This document shows positions 9,044-17,326 of a stretch of DNA of 64,000 nucleotides, in pieces (position 1 is the first letter of the stretch; the number at the start of each line of letters is the position of its first letter). This DNA is from [Bacillus] enclensis (lineage in GTDB: Bacteria; Bacillota; Bacilli; Bacillales; Bacillaceae_B): contig NZ_KQ758484.1 in assembly GCF_001456935.1 (NCBI RefSeq), positions 252,793-316,792 of the forward strand, in the 5' to 3' direction. Below the pieces are notes generated by a model. The model did no database searches. It had not been told where the DNA came from and saw only the letters and a list, made by a program, of their open reading frames with translations. The position numbers and the translations under genes are program-made.

Positions 9044-9073
9044 TGATCCAACTCCCTCATTTTTCCGTTAGCT
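9044..9073 (+). promoter_or_regulatory. ECF-type promoter of the sigma/anti-sigma operon
   Basis: TGATCCAAC (9044-9052), 13 nt, then CGTTAGCT (9066-9073). The AAC-containing -35 and CGTT -10 are typical of ECF promoters. The same two boxes with the same 13-nt spacing lie at 10686-10715 before the sortase substrate gene, which argues for autoregulation and a shared regulon. Confidence 0.85.
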
Positions 9074-9158
9074 ATATAGAAGAGAGTTATTTTGAATTGA
9101 GTTAAAAGGGTTATTTTAGTATCCTTAATTTACTTATGTCATGTTTAAGGAGCGTATT

Positions 9159-9731
9159 ATGCCACAAGAAATCAAGGATATTGATTTATATCGGAAAGTG
9201 GTCGAGGATCAGGATTCGTCTGCTCTCAGGCAGCTGTACCGAAAATATGAAAAATTGATTTATTCATTCACGTATAAAATGACTGACGACCGTGAGATTG
9301 CGGAAGAAGTCATTCAGGAGGTATTCCTGAAGCTTTGGAAGAAGCATGCCCCCTACGACAGCTCGAAGGGAAAGTTTTCGTCCTGGCTGTTGACGATGAC
9401 CCGCAATACCTGTCTCGATGCCCTGCGAAGGCGCAAAAAGCATGAGTCGGTCGAGTATCTGGAACACGACTCCCTTAAGGAACAGGTCCAAAATGAAACA
9501 CCCGCCGATATCATGGAATGGAAGGAAAAAGGAAATGCGATACGGGACTGCATCCGCACGCTCAAGGAAGATCAGCAGCGGATCGTCCACTTGTTTTATT
9601 TCAAGGGGCTGACGCAGCAGTCTATTTCGAAGAATACCGATACGCCGCTTGGTACGGTAAAAGGAAGGATAAGGCTGGCACTGAAACATCTGCACAGCTG
9701 TCTAAAAGGGAAAGGAGGGCAAATGGAATGA
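9159..9731 (+). CDS. ECF sigma factor (sigma-70 family)
   Basis: This 190-residue protein directs RNA polymerase to the ECF promoters described at 9044 and 10686. Region 2 is seen at residues ~10-85 (LYRKYEKLIYSFTYKMTDDREIAEEV then QEVFLKLWK and LLTMTRNTCLDALRRRK). Region 4 is at ~125-180 (QRIVHLFYFKGLTQQSIS, then TPLGTVKGRIRLALKHL). I chose the ATG at 9159, 7 nt after AAGGAG, over the upstream ATG at 9141, which would place the ribosome binding site inside the gene. It overlaps the anti-sigma gene by 4 nt (ATGA), so the two are translationally coupled. Confidence 0.93.
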   Translation: MPQEIKDIDLYRKVVEDQDSSALRQLYRKYEKLIYSFTYKMTDDREIAEEVIQEVFLKLWKKHAPYDSSKGKFSSWLLTMTRNTCLDALRRRKKHESVEYLEHDSLKEQVQNETPADIMEWKEKGNAIRDCIRTLKEDQQRIVHLFYFKGLTQQSISKNTDTPLGTVKGRIRLALKHLHSCLKGKGGQME

Positions 9732-10426
9732 CTCGCCATTGTGATCACTTACTCGATTATTACAACCAGCACTTGAATGAGTCTGACAAAGACGTGTTCG
9801 AGAAGCATCTGGAGAACTGTTCAGAATGCCGGGAAGCCTTAAGCGAGCTGTACCAGCTGAATGAGTTCCTCCCCTATGCATCCGAGCCCATCGACCCTCC
9901 GAAAGGATTGGAAGAGCGGGTTTTTGCCAATATAAAAGAAAACGTTACTCCTTTCAGAAAAGAAAAGCCGCAGAGACGCTGGCTCTTCCCTTCTGCAGCA
10001 GCTGTGCTCGCCCTGTCGTTACTTGGCAACGCCTATCTGTTCACGCAGGTTCAAAAAGAGAAGGAAATCGAGGAACAGGCCGTAATCGATCAGGTTACCC
10101 AATATGTCGAACTCGCTGCGGTTACAGGAAACGCAAAAGGTACAGCAAGTATCATCAAGCAGGGTGAACAATCAAGCCTTGTCGTGCAGGCTTCTCAGCT
10201 GAAAGACCTGACGAATGAAGAAGTGTACCAGGTGTGGCTCATCAAAGATGAAAAGCCTCAGCGCGCAGGTACATTTGTGACCGGACAGGACGGAAAAGGA
10301 TCAGTCATCTTTAAGATGAATGAAGAATTCGCAAGGGAAGACTGGGATACTGTCGCCATCACCCTGGAACCTGATGCAAACAGTCAGCTTCCGGAGGGGG
10401 ATATCGTTCTCGCCTCTGAAATATAA
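9728..10426 (+). CDS. RskA-type anti-sigma factor with zinc-finger ASD
   Basis: This 232-residue membrane protein should bind and silence the ECF sigma encoded just before it. Residues 1-45 carry a zinc-associated anti-sigma motif (H-x3-C-x2-C: KHLENCSECREAL). One transmembrane helix lies at ~90-108 (LFPSAAAVLALSLLGNAYLF), and the outer C-terminal half is an RskA-like domain (EEVYQVWLIKDEKPQRAGTF, VAITLEP, LPEGDIVLASEI). The start is the ATG overlapping the sigma stop codon. It ends in a clear terminator, so the operon has two genes. The inducing signal cannot be read from the sequence. Confidence 0.9.
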   Translation: MTRHCDHLLDYYNQHLNESDKDVFEKHLENCSECREALSELYQLNEFLPYASEPIDPPKGLEERVFANIKENVTPFRKEKPQRRWLFPSAAAVLALSLLGNAYLFTQVQKEKEIEEQAVIDQVTQYVELAAVTGNAKGTASIIKQGEQSSLVVQASQLKDLTNEEVYQVWLIKDEKPQRAGTFVTGQDGKGSVIFKMNEEFAREDWDTVAITLEPDANSQLPEGDIVLASEI

Positions 10427-10449
10427 ATACAATTGAATTCAGTCTTCAA

Positions 10450-10483
10450 AAAAACTCAGGTACCTTGCTGCCTGAGTTTTTTT
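10450..10483 (+). terminator. Terminator of the sigma/anti-sigma operon
   Basis: AACTCAGG (to 10460) pairs with CCTGAGTT (from 10471), followed by a T run. Confidence 0.85.
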
Positions 10484-10685
10484 ATTCATTACATAAACTG
10501 CAGCCGATGTGCTCTTAAAAGTTTAGGACGTTATTCCCGGCGGTAAAAACACGTATACGACAAAAGACCCATTAGATATACAGAAACTTGTTTTGAGAAG
10601 CTACATGAGCATACAGGTGCTTTTCTTTTTTCAAACCTCTGCTTTTAGTCCTTTAAACAATGATAAAACTTTTTTTCAAAAAAAG

Positions 10686-10715
10686 TGATCCAACCCTAAA
10701 CTTCTGTCGTTAGCT
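10686..10715 (+). promoter_or_regulatory. ECF-type promoter of the sortase-substrate gene
   Basis: TGATCCAAC (10686-10694), 13 nt, CGTTAGCT (10708-10715). It is an exact match in both boxes and spacing to the promoter of the adjacent ECF sigma operon. Transcription would begin at about 10722, which rules out the ATG at 10718 as the translation start. The rest of 10484-10685 shows nothing else recognisable. Confidence 0.87.
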
Positions 10716-10750
10716 TTATGAAAATACAAAACAAAAGGAGAGATTACCCT

Positions 10751-12097
10751 ATGAAATTCAAAAAAAGTTATTTGGCAGTACCACTGAGCATGTCATTGTT
10801 GATCCCGGCGGCAGGAACAGTATCTGCACACAATGGTGAAGATCACTCACCGATGGCAGTTACACCTGCTTCAGATTTAAGAACGACACTGCAGCATTAC
10901 TTGAGTGAGCACGCATACCTGGCAGTAGAAGCCATGAGAAGGGGCGCTGAAGGCTCCGAAGACTTTGACGCGGCGGCAAATGCCTTGAATGCCAACACGG
11001 AAGATTTAACGGCTGCCATCACTTCCGTGTACGGTGAAGAAGCCGGGAATCAGTTCAATGAAATGTGGTCCAACCATATCGGGTTCTTCGTCGATTATGT
11101 AAAAGCGACCGGGGCAAACGACCAGGCAGCAAAAGACGAAGCCCTGAAGAAGCTGGATAATTATCGCGCTGATTTCTCTAAATTCCTTGAAACAGCCACC
11201 GGCGAACGCCTTGAGTCAGACGGACTGGCAGAAGGTCTGCAGATGCACGTGAATCAGCTGATCGGGGCGTTTGACAGTTATGTGGCAGGAGATTATGAAA
11301 AAGCTTACGAATACGAGCGCGAAGCCATCAATCATATGCATATGGTCGCAAAAGGGTTATCCAGTGCCATCACCGATCAATACCCTGATAAATTCGAGAA
11401 CACGATGGCCGTAACACCGGCAGCCGATTTAAGGGCAACACTTAACCACTTGCTGACAGAACATGCCGCTCTTGCCACAATGGCGATGCAAAACGGAATC
11501 GACGGTTCAGAGGACTTCGAAGCTTCCGTCAATGCACTGAATGCCAATACTGAAGACTTATCCGCAGCGATTGCTTCAGTATATGGTGAAGAAGCTGGAA
11601 ATCAGTTCAAGGAAATGTGGTCCAACCATATTGGATTCTTTGTTGATTATGTAAAAGCAACGGGTGCTGAAGATGAAGCAGCGAAAAAGGAAGCCCTTCA
11701 GAAACTTGATAATTACCGCGCAGACTTCTCTAAATTCCTTGAAACAGCCACTGACGGACGTTTGAAATCAGATGCATTGGCTGAAGGTCTGCAGATGCAC
11801 GTGGATCAGTTAATCGGTGCATTCGACAGCTACGCTGCAGGAGAATATGAAAAATCTTTCGAGGACATCCGCATGGCTTATGAGCATATGCTGAATCCTG
11901 CAAAGGGACTTTCTTCCGCGATTGTCGATCAATATCCTGACAAATTCGCCCAGGACATGCCTTCCCAGATGCCGAATACCGGAATGGGCGGTACGGCTGA
12001 TGCAGAAGAATTCCCGCTTGAATACCTGCTTGCTGCACTGATGGCGATCGCAGGCGGATCTGTACTTGCACTGAAGAAATTCGCAGCAAATAAATAA
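10751..12097 (+). CDS. Sortase-anchored surface protein with duplicated helical domain
   Basis: This 448-residue surface protein has a signal peptide (MKFKKSYLAVPLSMSLLIPAAG, cleavage near VSA-HNG). Two copies of a ~184-residue helical domain start with MAVTPxxDLR at residues 35 and 219. The C-terminal sorting signal is MPNTG at 407-411, then a hydrophobic stretch and a KK...K tail. Each domain keeps EHA, MWSNHIGFFVDYVKATGA, KLDNYRADFSKFLETAT and LQMHVxQLIGAFDSY, with several conserved His, so a metal- or ligand-binding helical bundle is possible but unproven. I do not recognise the domain. It has its own ECF promoter, and a sortase gene follows. Confidence 0.85.
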   Translation: MKFKKSYLAVPLSMSLLIPAAGTVSAHNGEDHSPMAVTPASDLRTTLQHYLSEHAYLAVEAMRRGAEGSEDFDAAANALNANTEDLTAAITSVYGEEAGNQFNEMWSNHIGFFVDYVKATGANDQAAKDEALKKLDNYRADFSKFLETATGERLESDGLAEGLQMHVNQLIGAFDSYVAGDYEKAYEYEREAINHMHMVAKGLSSAITDQYPDKFENTMAVTPAADLRATLNHLLTEHAALATMAMQNGIDGSEDFEASVNALNANTEDLSAAIASVYGEEAGNQFKEMWSNHIGFFVDYVKATGAEDEAAKKEALQKLDNYRADFSKFLETATDGRLKSDALAEGLQMHVDQLIGAFDSYAAGEYEKSFEDIRMAYEHMLNPAKGLSSAIVDQYPDKFAQDMPSQMPNTGMGGTADAEEFPLEYLLAALMAIAGGSVLALKKFAANK

Positions 12098-12145
12098 TCC
12101 GTGATTGAATATCCCAGCGGCACAATAACAAAATCATAACAAAGC

Positions 12146-12183
12146 AAAAGGGACAGCCCCCTGCAAGGTCTGTCCCTCTTTTG
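12146..12183 (+). terminator. Hairpin between surface protein and sortase genes
   Basis: AAAAGGGACAG pairs with CTGTCCCTCTTTT (about 12146-12156 and 12170-12182). The T run is short, so partial read-through into the sortase gene is plausible. Confidence 0.65.
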
Positions 12184-12207
12184 TGAAGATGAAAGGAGTG
12201 GCTTCAC

Positions 12208-12852
12208 ATGTTTTATACTATGAGGACTGCCTTCCTTGTGCTTGTACTAATGACTATTTCTGCTTGCAGTTCAGAAATGGGCGCGACCTCAAACGTGGAA
12301 CCGGCTGAAAAACCCGCCAGGCAGATGGAAACAACACAGCAGACCATGGCCAGTACAACCACCACCTCTTCCCCTTACGCCGAATCGATCATCAAGGACG
12401 AAAGAACGGGAATTATCCCCTCCTCTCTTGAAATACCGGCAATCGGCCTGAAAGCCGATATTGAATCCGTCGGTCTGAAGGAAAATGGGGAGATGGCTGT
12501 CACCGAAAGTTTCGATACGACCGGGTGGTTTGACAAGGGCTACAAACCGGGTGAACCCGGCAATGCCGTCATCGGCGGCCATGTCGACAGCAGGAACGGC
12601 CCCGCCGTTTTTTATGAATTGGATAAGCTTACAGAAGGCGATGAGGTCAAAGTCACAAGTAAGTCTGGTGACACAAGGACCTTTGTCGTCACTGGTAAAA
12701 AAGAATACCCGTGGGATGATGCCCCGCTGAAAACCATCTTCGGCTATACCCACAGGAGCTCATTGAACCTGATCACCTGCACAGGAGACTTCGACCGTTC
12801 AGCAAGGAACTACAGTAAACGGCTGGTCATCTATACAGAACTGAAAACATGA
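12208..12852 (+). CDS. Sortase with lipoprotein signal (class F/D-like)
   Basis: This 214-residue transpeptidase probably attaches the MPNTG protein encoded just upstream to the cell wall. The catalytic triad is visible: His125 (VIGGHVDS), Cys191 (LNLITCTGD, TLxTC-like) and Arg205 (KRLVIYTE). The N-terminus is MFYTMRTAFLVLVLMTISAC with a lipobox Cys at 20, so the enzyme is anchored as a lipoprotein rather than by the usual transmembrane helix. A Ser/Thr-rich linker (~30-60) follows. AAGGAG is 9 nt before the ATG. No other sortase substrate is seen in the window. Confidence 0.9.
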   Translation: MFYTMRTAFLVLVLMTISACSSEMGATSNVEPAEKPARQMETTQQTMASTTTTSSPYAESIIKDERTGIIPSSLEIPAIGLKADIESVGLKENGEMAVTESFDTTGWFDKGYKPGEPGNAVIGGHVDSRNGPAVFYELDKLTEGDEVKVTSKSGDTRTFVVTGKKEYPWDDAPLKTIFGYTHRSSLNLITCTGDFDRSARNYSKRLVIYTELKT

Positions 12853-12879
12853 AACCCGACCCTAATGGCCGGGTTTTTA
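12852..12879 (+). terminator. Terminator of the sortase gene
   Basis: AACCCG (12853-12858) pairs with CGGGTT, followed by Ts. Confidence 0.75.
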
Positions 12880-13031
12880 TTTATTTCATTCTCTTTTTTC
12901 CAGCAAAGCGTGCCGATTTACTCGATCGATAGATATTCGTATAATTAAATTGATAAATAAAAAACTTTATAATCCCCTTTTTTAGGGTATAGGTAACTAT
13001 CAACTTATTAGTTTTATGGAGGCTGTTGTTT

Positions 13032-14054
13032 ATGACGACGTATGATGTGAATGTCAACGGATCTATTTTTGACTGGAATCTGGAGAATGGAGACTTCCAT
13101 TTTGAGAATGATGAAGTCGTTATGTTTTGGGTGAATACAGCTTTTAAAACGCTGTTTGATTCCATTGAAGAAATCGCAGGGGAAAAGGAATCAGAACTCG
13201 TCCTTGAAACAGCAGGATACAGAACTGGAAAGATTGTGAGTCAATTTTATATGGACACGATCGGAAATACGGATGAAATCTTGACAAAGCTTCCCAATAC
13301 ATATGTGACAGCCGGATGGGGAATCACTGATGTCGTCTACTACTCTATTAAAGAAAAGAAAGCCGTGATCACCGTCAAAAATGGCTGGGAACTCAAAGTC
13401 AAACTTGCCCAGAAAAAGACCGGTGAGGGGAAATTTCTCCCCGGACACTGGGCAGGCGTATTTTCCGGCTTGTTCGATGCAAATGTATGGTACAAGGTTG
13501 AGAAGAGCCAGATAGGGGGAGACGAATACAGTCAGTATGAGTTTTTCCCTTCTGATATCACACCGACCCTGAATGTTCAAAGTTTATTCGATGAACAGAC
13601 AAGAAAGGTACGCGCTGAATTGGAGCAGCTCACGGAACAGCGGACCCAGGTGCTGTCCGATATCATCAAAGAAATTTCCTCTCCGATCATCCCGGTGATG
13701 GACTCGATTCTGGTAGTACCATTGGTCGGGCCGTATGATGAATTGAGGGGAGAGGAATTATTGAACCGGACATTGCTGAATCTTCCTCATTACAATGCTC
13801 ACTATTTAGTGCTCGACCTGACCAGCCTGTCTGGGTTCGACGACTACACGCTTGACTTCATCCGTAAGTTTGTCGGATCTGCCAGCCTTCTGGGAACCAA
13901 ATGTCTCCTCGTTGGAATATCGGCTGAACTCAGTATGAAGATCGTTCAGTCCGGACATACAGTGGCAAGCATCCCTTGTTTCACCATCTTACAGCAGGGA
14001 ATCAAGTACGCACTGGAGCAGCAGGGCCTGGAAATCACACAAAAAAAATCGTAG
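13032..14054 (+). CDS. V4R-STAS protein, RsbR-like partner-switching sensor
   Basis: This 340-residue cytoplasmic protein has an N-terminal V4R-like ligand domain (residues ~15-180, with AGYRTGKIV, AGWGITDVVYY and GHWAGVFSGLFDANVWYKVE). A coiled linker (~195-215) leads to a C-terminal STAS domain (~215-335, SSPIIPVMDSILVVPLVGPYD then LVLDLTSLSGFDDYTLDFI). RsbR co-antagonists have the same plan with other sensor domains. The usual phosphorylatable Ser/Thr region reads LTSLSGFDD. ATG 13032 is 9 nt after GGAGG; an upstream TTG is too close. No rsbS/rsbT partner is adjacent. A GGGTAT box at ~12986 might be a sigma-B -10, weakly supported. Confidence 0.8.
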   Translation: MTTYDVNVNGSIFDWNLENGDFHFENDEVVMFWVNTAFKTLFDSIEEIAGEKESELVLETAGYRTGKIVSQFYMDTIGNTDEILTKLPNTYVTAGWGITDVVYYSIKEKKAVITVKNGWELKVKLAQKKTGEGKFLPGHWAGVFSGLFDANVWYKVEKSQIGGDEYSQYEFFPSDITPTLNVQSLFDEQTRKVRAELEQLTEQRTQVLSDIIKEISSPIIPVMDSILVVPLVGPYDELRGEELLNRTLLNLPHYNAHYLVLDLTSLSGFDDYTLDFIRKFVGSASLLGTKCLLVGISAELSMKIVQSGHTVASIPCFTILQQGIKYALEQQGLEITQKKS

Positions 14055-14059
14055 ACAAG

Positions 14060-14090
14060 AAAAGCCGGGCTCACTTTGACCCGGCTTTTT
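14060..14090 (+). terminator. Terminator of the V4R-STAS gene
   Basis: AAGCCGGG (14061-14068) pairs with CCCGGCTT, followed by six Ts. Confidence 0.88.
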
Positions 14091-14152
14091 TGCTGATTTT
14101 ATAAAAGGATGGAATCGTACTTCCCTTCTAAATCCCCGGGGTCAATTTAATG

Positions 14153-14854
14153 TTACCTTTTCACGTACACCACCACGTACCCGCCTTTCTCTTCCTCCAT
14201 CGAAATACCGCGCCATCCTTCACCAAGTAATGCCTGCTGCCCTGCTGTATCCTCCATGGGTACTCTCTCAAGCTCGTAAATTTCCCCTCTTGTACCCCTG
14301 CCGTCCAACCGCTTGATGAAAATATAACGCAGCTGGCCGGCATATTTAATCTTAAGGGCGGCGATTTCCATCCCCTGGCTGAATTTATCTTTCAAACTGG
14401 GAATGTTGAATGGAGCGACCGTGCAGGCAGCGTAAGTAAAGCTACATTCCAGACTCCCCAGTTCTTCCATGATCAAATGGGCAAGGGTCTGCTGCAGACG
14501 GTTGCCCCTGTAATCAGGGTGTACAGTTGAGATTTCCTGATAAATCACATCCTCCAGTTCTTCTTCAGGCAGTCCCGCATCCAGTCCGAGATGTTCTTCA
14601 TCAATCGGCGGGATTAATAACGCGCGGAATGCGATCAATCTATACTCTGTAAAAGCACCGATCATGAGGCCGTTTCCATCCAAAATATATCCGAGCTCTT
14701 CGTACGTGAGGGGCTGTAAGATCGATTTTTCCTTCAGGCCCAGTACTACCAGTTCCTGCAGTTCCTGAAGCTGATCAATATCCTCTTTATTCAGCAGCCG
14801 GACAGTATAGGATTCTTTGTTCTTCTCAAGAAAACCTTGAAATAGATACTCCAT
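14153..14854 (-). CDS. GNAT-fold acetyltransferase-like protein
   Basis: This 233-residue protein carries a GNAT-like core: EISTVHPDYRGNRLQQTLAHLIMEEL (residues ~108-133) is the beta4/acetyl-CoA loop, with Y-R-G-N-R-L replacing the more common QGxGxG/A. The C-terminal ~60 residues form an extra beta-rich tail. It lies 13 nt downstream of an enolase-superfamily gene on the same strand and is probably cotranscribed, so it may modify the product or substrate of that enzyme (an amino acid or dipeptide derivative). The substrate is unknown. Confidence 0.75.
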   Translation of the reverse strand: MEYLFQGFLEKNKESYTVRLLNKEDIDQLQELQELVVLGLKEKSILQPLTYEELGYILDGNGLMIGAFTEYRLIAFRALLIPPIDEEHLGLDAGLPEEELEDVIYQEISTVHPDYRGNRLQQTLAHLIMEELGSLECSFTYAACTVAPFNIPSLKDKFSQGMEIAALKIKYAGQLRYIFIKRLDGRGTRGEIYELERVPMEDTAGQQALLGEGWRGISMEEEKGGYVVVYVKR

Positions 14855-14867
14855 GTATTCATGCTCC

Positions 14868-15977
14868 TTACTCTATGAAACTTTTAAACCCGGTCAATTC
14901 TTCAAGGATCCCTTTGTCCACTTCCACGCCGAGACCAGCCTTTTCCGTCAGACGGATGTAAGGGACATCATATTTCAGATCGCCGACATCCTTTGAGAAT
15001 TTAATCGGTCCCGTCAATTCTACACTAGTGATGACCTTTTTTGAAAAGGCAACATGATAACCTGCAGCCGACGCGATCGATGACTCGACCATCGAGCCGA
15101 CCTGGCATTCCATCCCTGCCATTTCCGCCATATGTGCGAGCTTGACTGCAGGATAGATGCCCCCGCTTTTCATTAGCTTGATATTCACTTTATCCGCAGC
15201 CTGTTTTGCAATGATTTCACGCATTTCACGTATGCCTTTAAGGCCTTCATCGATCATGAGCGGAATATCCGTCATCGATTTGATCCGGACCATCCCATCC
15301 ACATCGTCCGCAGAAACGGGCTGCTCCAGCCAGTCGATGTTCAATTCCTTAAGGTGGCACAGGGCCCTCAACGTTTGGCTGCTGTTCTTCCACCCCTGGT
15401 TCACGTCCACCCTTATCGGGACTTCCATCCCGATCCGCTCACGTACTTTTTTGATTCGTTCGATATCCATTCCGATTTCAGTCCCGACTTTCATCTTAAA
15501 TGACTGAAATCCTTCCCCGATCATCCTGGCCGCTTCTTCTGCCATCCGGTCAGGTTCTGTTATGCTCAGGACATGGGTCAGCTGGAATTCTTCATGATAC
15601 CGTCCTCCGAGCAGCTGATAGACGGGCTGCTTCACTTTTTTCCCAAGAACATCATAACAGGCGATATCAACCGCTGCTTTTGCTGCCGGACATTGATAAA
15701 CGGTCAGGTCCATCATCTCATGAATCTTTTCAATGTTAAAAGGACTCATACCGATTAGCTTAGGGGCCAGAGTATGCTTCAATAGCTGATATGTGCTTTC
15801 CCACGTTTCCCCCGTTACATGCTCGTCCGCTACCGCTTCCCCGTATCCGATGATGCCTTCATCCGTTTCCATCTCAAGGATGATGGAAGGCATATCCTCA
15901 TATGTATGATAGCTGATGATGAATGGCTGTTTCAGTGGCAGCCGGATGGCGTAAAGATTAATTTTTTTAATGATCAT
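14868..15977 (-). CDS. Enolase-superfamily enzyme (mandelate racemase/muconate lactonizing group)
   Basis: This 369-residue enzyme keeps the superfamily residues: the KxK pair K161/K163 (SFKMKVG), metal ligands D191 (RVDVNQGW), E218 (WLEQP) and D243 (MIDEG), and the second base in KLMKSGG (K268). The C-terminal QVGSMVESS is typical of the MLE/dipeptide epimerase/N-succinylamino-acid racemase branch. The start is ATG 15977, 7 nt after AAAGGAGTG; the longer frame has no ribosome binding site. The neighbourhood (GNAT, AmhX-like amidohydrolase, NhaC antiporter) fits amino-acid-derivative or dipeptide metabolism. The exact reaction cannot be told from sequence alone. Confidence 0.85.
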   Translation of the reverse strand: MIIKKINLYAIRLPLKQPFIISYHTYEDMPSIILEMETDEGIIGYGEAVADEHVTGETWESTYQLLKHTLAPKLIGMSPFNIEKIHEMMDLTVYQCPAAKAAVDIACYDVLGKKVKQPVYQLLGGRYHEEFQLTHVLSITEPDRMAEEAARMIGEGFQSFKMKVGTEIGMDIERIKKVRERIGMEVPIRVDVNQGWKNSSQTLRALCHLKELNIDWLEQPVSADDVDGMVRIKSMTDIPLMIDEGLKGIREMREIIAKQAADKVNIKLMKSGGIYPAVKLAHMAEMAGMECQVGSMVESSIASAAGYHVAFSKKVITSVELTGPIKFSKDVGDLKYDVPYIRLTEKAGLGVEVDKGILEELTGFKSFIE

Positions 15978-16020
15978 CCTAAAACACTCCTTTGTATCTG
16001 ACAAATGTCTTGTAAGATTG

Positions 16021-16046
16021 ATATAATGTCGTTATATAGTCGTTAA
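16021..16046. promoter_or_regulatory. Operator-like repeats between the enzyme and regulator genes
   Basis: TCGTTATATAG-TCGTTAATC forms an 11-bp direct repeat (16029-16047), overlapping the palindrome ATATAA-TGTCG-TTATAT (16021-16037). Nearly the same sequence (TCGTTAAATAG-TCGCTATA) lies before the NhaC gene at 18798. The regulator at 16065 is the obvious candidate to bind both. Confidence 0.6.
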
Positions 16047-16064
16047 TCTGGAAAGGAGATCCTC

Positions 16065-17321
16065 ATGAATACGAAAATCGCCTTGATCGGCTCCAGGGAT
16101 TTCACTGAACACGTCCAGGCTTCCATCGCCCCCCGCCTGAACGGAATCGACCTGATCCCCTACATATACTCCGAGCCGCAGGAAGCAGAGAAGCTGATTT
16201 CAACAATCGTGCCCTGTGATGCCGTTTTATTTTCCGGGGCACTGCCATATTTTTTTACAAAAGAAGCATGCAAAGAGTTAACGGTCCCCGTCCTGTATCT
16301 TGAACAGGATGAGACGGCTCTCATCACATCGCTGTTCCATATCCTTCAGCATCATGAAATCAAACCTGAACACGTATCCATCGATTTGATGGACACTGCC
16401 TTTGTCGATCACATCATGACAGACCTGCACCTTCAGAACCCTCCCCAATACGTGATGGATTATAAAAGCAGCCTTCCTCACAACTTCAGCATCAACGAGT
16501 ATGCCACCTTTCACCAGCGTTTATTCCAAGAGGGAAAAACCAGATTTGCCTTAACGAGCATCCACAGTGTTTATGACAGACTCATCCAACTGAATATCCC
16601 ATGCATGAGGATGATCGATCCTGCTAAATCATTGATGCGGACAATCAATGAAGCCCGTTCTCAAGCCCTTCTTTCTAAAAGAAAAGCATCCACGATTGCC
16701 GCGGTGCGTCTTATTGTTCAGGAAAAAAACAGCGATCTTCAAAAACTTGTTCATCTGATGGAAGGCACCCTTCAAAAAAAGGACGGTGATTCCGCCTATA
16801 CCGTCTTCAGCAACAGGGGAAGCATTGAAAACCTCCTGGAAACTGCAGAATTCCATTCCTTCTTCCAGCTTGACCAGCCCGTCCTGGCCGGTTTTGGGTA
16901 TGGACACACGGCTGCTCAGGCTGAGGAGAATGCAGAGACCGCCCTTTCATTTGCATCGAAGTATGATACTGAGAGCTGTGCTTTTATCGTGAATGAGGAC
17001 AAAGAACTTTCAGGTCCTTATCCTGATAAAAACAAGAAACAGCAGCTGAAATATAATCATCCAGACATGCTGTCACTTGCCAAGCAATTAAAATTGAGTC
17101 CTGCAAACCTCTCTAAGATCATGCAATTCTATAAGAATCGTACATTCCGGGATTTTACCGCCGCTGAACTCTCCGATTATATGCAAATCTCCAGGCGTTC
17201 TGCGGAACGGATCTTAAAGAAGCTGATCGACAACGGTTCTGCCAGAATCACAGGAGAGGAAATGACCTATGCTCAGGGGCGGCCCCGTGCTGTATATGAG
17301 CTGTCCTTTCCCATGTACTGA
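16065..17321 (+). CDS. Transcriptional regulator with C-terminal winged helix
   Basis: This 418-residue protein is divergent from the enolase-superfamily operon and convergent with the NhaC gene. The N-terminal ~100 residues (IALIGSRDF, CDAVLFSGALPYF, VPVLYLEQDE) look like a Rossmann-type sensory domain similar to PrpR-N folds. The middle is helical and unrecognised. Residues ~360-415 form a winged helix (AAELSDYMQISRRSAERILKKLIDNGSARI...GRPRAVYELS). GGAAAGGAG precedes the ATG by 8 nt. The operator-like repeats at 16021 and 18783 suggest control of both flanking units. I do not recognise a named homologue. Confidence 0.7.
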   Translation: MNTKIALIGSRDFTEHVQASIAPRLNGIDLIPYIYSEPQEAEKLISTIVPCDAVLFSGALPYFFTKEACKELTVPVLYLEQDETALITSLFHILQHHEIKPEHVSIDLMDTAFVDHIMTDLHLQNPPQYVMDYKSSLPHNFSINEYATFHQRLFQEGKTRFALTSIHSVYDRLIQLNIPCMRMIDPAKSLMRTINEARSQALLSKRKASTIAAVRLIVQEKNSDLQKLVHLMEGTLQKKDGDSAYTVFSNRGSIENLLETAEFHSFFQLDQPVLAGFGYGHTAAQAEENAETALSFASKYDTESCAFIVNEDKELSGPYPDKNKKQQLKYNHPDMLSLAKQLKLSPANLSKIMQFYKNRTFRDFTAAELSDYMQISRRSAERILKKLIDNGSARITGEEMTYAQGRPRAVYELSFPMY

Positions 17322-17326
17322 CGGAA

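Noticed and set aside
10718..10750. Upstream ATG (10718) as start of the surface protein
   Set aside because: It lies at or before the predicted transcription start of the ECF promoter; the ATG at 10751 has AAGGAG and a clean signal peptide.
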